Assembly (NCBI GenBank): GCA_029266935.1
Contig: JAQSVY010000105.1
Location: 1-5,757 of the forward strand
Length of the DNA stretch: 5,757 nt
Direction of reading: 5' to 3'
Source: Burkholderiales bacterium
GTDB taxonomy: Bacteria > Pseudomonadota > Gammaproteobacteria > Burkholderiales > SG8-39
Positions 5,015 through 5,757 of the stretch are shown here, piece by piece; position 1 is the first letter of the stretch, and every line of letters starts with the position of its first letter. The notes beneath the pieces are model-generated. The model ran no database searches. It saw only the letters and a list, made by a program, of their open reading frames with translations, and was not told the DNA's origin. The translations under genes and the position numbers were made by a program.

Positions 5015-5757
5015 GAAGAATACGGCGATCGCGGTGCTGGGCGCGTGCTTCGCGCTCAACATGTTCGGCCGCGGCCTGGGCGATACCTATGCGGTGTTCC
5101 TGGTGCCCCTGGAGCGCGAATTCGGCTGGTCGCGCTCGCAGCTTACCGGCGTCTACTCGATCTACCTGCTGGTCAACGGCTTCACCGCGCCGCTCGTCGG
5201 ACTCGCCTTCGACCGCCTGGGCCCGCGCTGGGTCTACGGGGCCGGGCTTGCCGTGCTCGGCGCCGCGTTCAGTCTGGCCGCCGGGCTGGTAAGCCTGTGG
5301 CAGTTCTACCTCTTCGTCGGCGTGATGGTCGGGGTGGCGGTGAGCTTCAACGGCATGGTGCCGGCTTCCGCGCTTCTGTCGCGCTGGTTCCCCACGCGGC
5401 TCTCTACCGCCATCGGCATCGCCTACTCGGCGACCGGGGTGGGGACGCTGCTCTTCGTGCCGCTCGCGCAGTACCTCGTTGCAGCCCACGGCTGGCGCGT
5501 CGCCTACGGCACCCTCGGCACCGCGCTGCTCGTGCTGGTGCCGCTCGCAATGCTGTTGCCGTGGCGCCGCTTCGCTGCCGGCCGCCTGGAAGAGCGCCGC
5601 GCCAAAGGCAGGGCGGGAGGCGAGGGGTGGACACTGCGCGGGGCATTGCGCTCGCGAATGTTCTGGGGCCTCGCGCAGATCTTCTTCTGCACGGCCGCCG
5701 GGATGTTCTGCATCGTGGTGCAGCTGGTCGCCTTCCTCATCGATGCGGGCTACTCGC
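5013..5757 (+). CDS. MFS transporter, oxalate/monocarboxylate-type, N-terminal part (runs off right edge)
   Basis: The frame is open from 4980 to the right edge, giving 248 residues if TTG at 5013-5015 is the start. About six membrane helices are visible in the first 185 residues, then a basic loop (about 185-218) and the start of helix 7 (about 219-242), the usual MFS half-point. The loop between helices 2 and 3 has the MFS signature GLAFDRLGPR (63-72). RWFPTRLSTAIGIAYSATGVG (from 124) with GWRVAYGTLG (160-169) resembles the OxlT/monocarboxylate branch; substrate unknown. The start is uncertain: TTG 5013 shares two bases with the inverted repeat, GTG 5034 falls at the front of helix 1, and ATG 5061 would cut it in half. 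AAGGTG at 4930-4935 would be a good Shine-Dalgarno sequence but is separated from the TTG by the repeat. Confidence 0.9.
   Translation, partial: MKNTAIAVLGACFALNMFGRGLGDTYAVFLVPLEREFGWSRSQLTGVYSIYLLVNGFTAPLVGLAFDRLGPRWVYGAGLAVLGAAFSLAAGLVSLWQFYLFVGVMVGVAVSFNGMVPASALLSRWFPTRLSTAIGIAYSATGVGTLLFVPLAQYLVAAHGWRVAYGTLGTALLVLVPLAMLLPWRRFAAGRLEERRAKGRAGGEGWTLRGALRSRMFWGLAQIFFCTAAGMFCIVVQLVAFLIDAGYS

Noticed and set aside
4734..5489. 251-codon minus frame opposite the end of pncB and the MFS gene
   Set aside because: It runs straight through the inverted repeat and is antisense to two recognisable proteins; no domain is visible.

Overview
The window is a GC-rich bacterial chromosome segment that reads as proteobacterial, most likely betaproteobacterial. 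The grounds are an E. coli-like LexA with an E. coli-type SOS half-site, a PncB of the form usual in beta/gammaproteobacteria, and long GC-rich shadow frames opposite the real genes. This placement is an inference from protein character, not from a search. Six protein genes are supported; two run off the ends. No rRNA, tRNA or CRISPR array was seen.

Layout. Positions 1-1370 (minus) carry the N-terminal 456 residues of a membrane-bound PAS/HisKA sensor histidine kinase, whose ATPase domain lies beyond the left edge. A 75-base gap with a small tandem duplication and a hairpin separates it from lexA (1446-2075, minus). Only 20 bases separate the lexA start codon from the divergent dinB start (2096-3127, plus). 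That gap holds an SOS-box-like operator overlapping a good lexA promoter. dinB ends tail-to-tail inside the end of a yedK/HMCES-like SRAP gene (3108-3719, minus). A second tight divergent gap (24 bases) separates yedK from pncB (GTG start, 3744-4928, plus). After pncB comes a 23-bp perfect inverted repeat with a 33-base loop (4936-5014), resembling the dispersed GGGGTCAGAG-type elements of many proteobacterial genomes. It directly abuts the start of an MFS transporter of the oxalate/monocarboxylate type (5013-5757, open at the right edge).

How the genes fit together. lexA, dinB and yedK form a compact DNA-damage block: the SOS repressor, a translesion polymerase probably under the same operator, and a protein of the family that crosslinks to abasic sites in single-stranded DNA. 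The kinase follows lexA on the same strand and could receive SOS-controlled read-through. pncB (NAD salvage) and the MFS gene look unrelated to damage repair. Notable details are the single shared lexA/dinB operator with predicted near-leaderless mRNAs, a DinB lacking the C-terminal sliding-clamp peptide, a YedK-like protein with a shortened loop before its active-site Asn, and a palindromic element lodged between a Shine-Dalgarno-like sequence and the MFS start.
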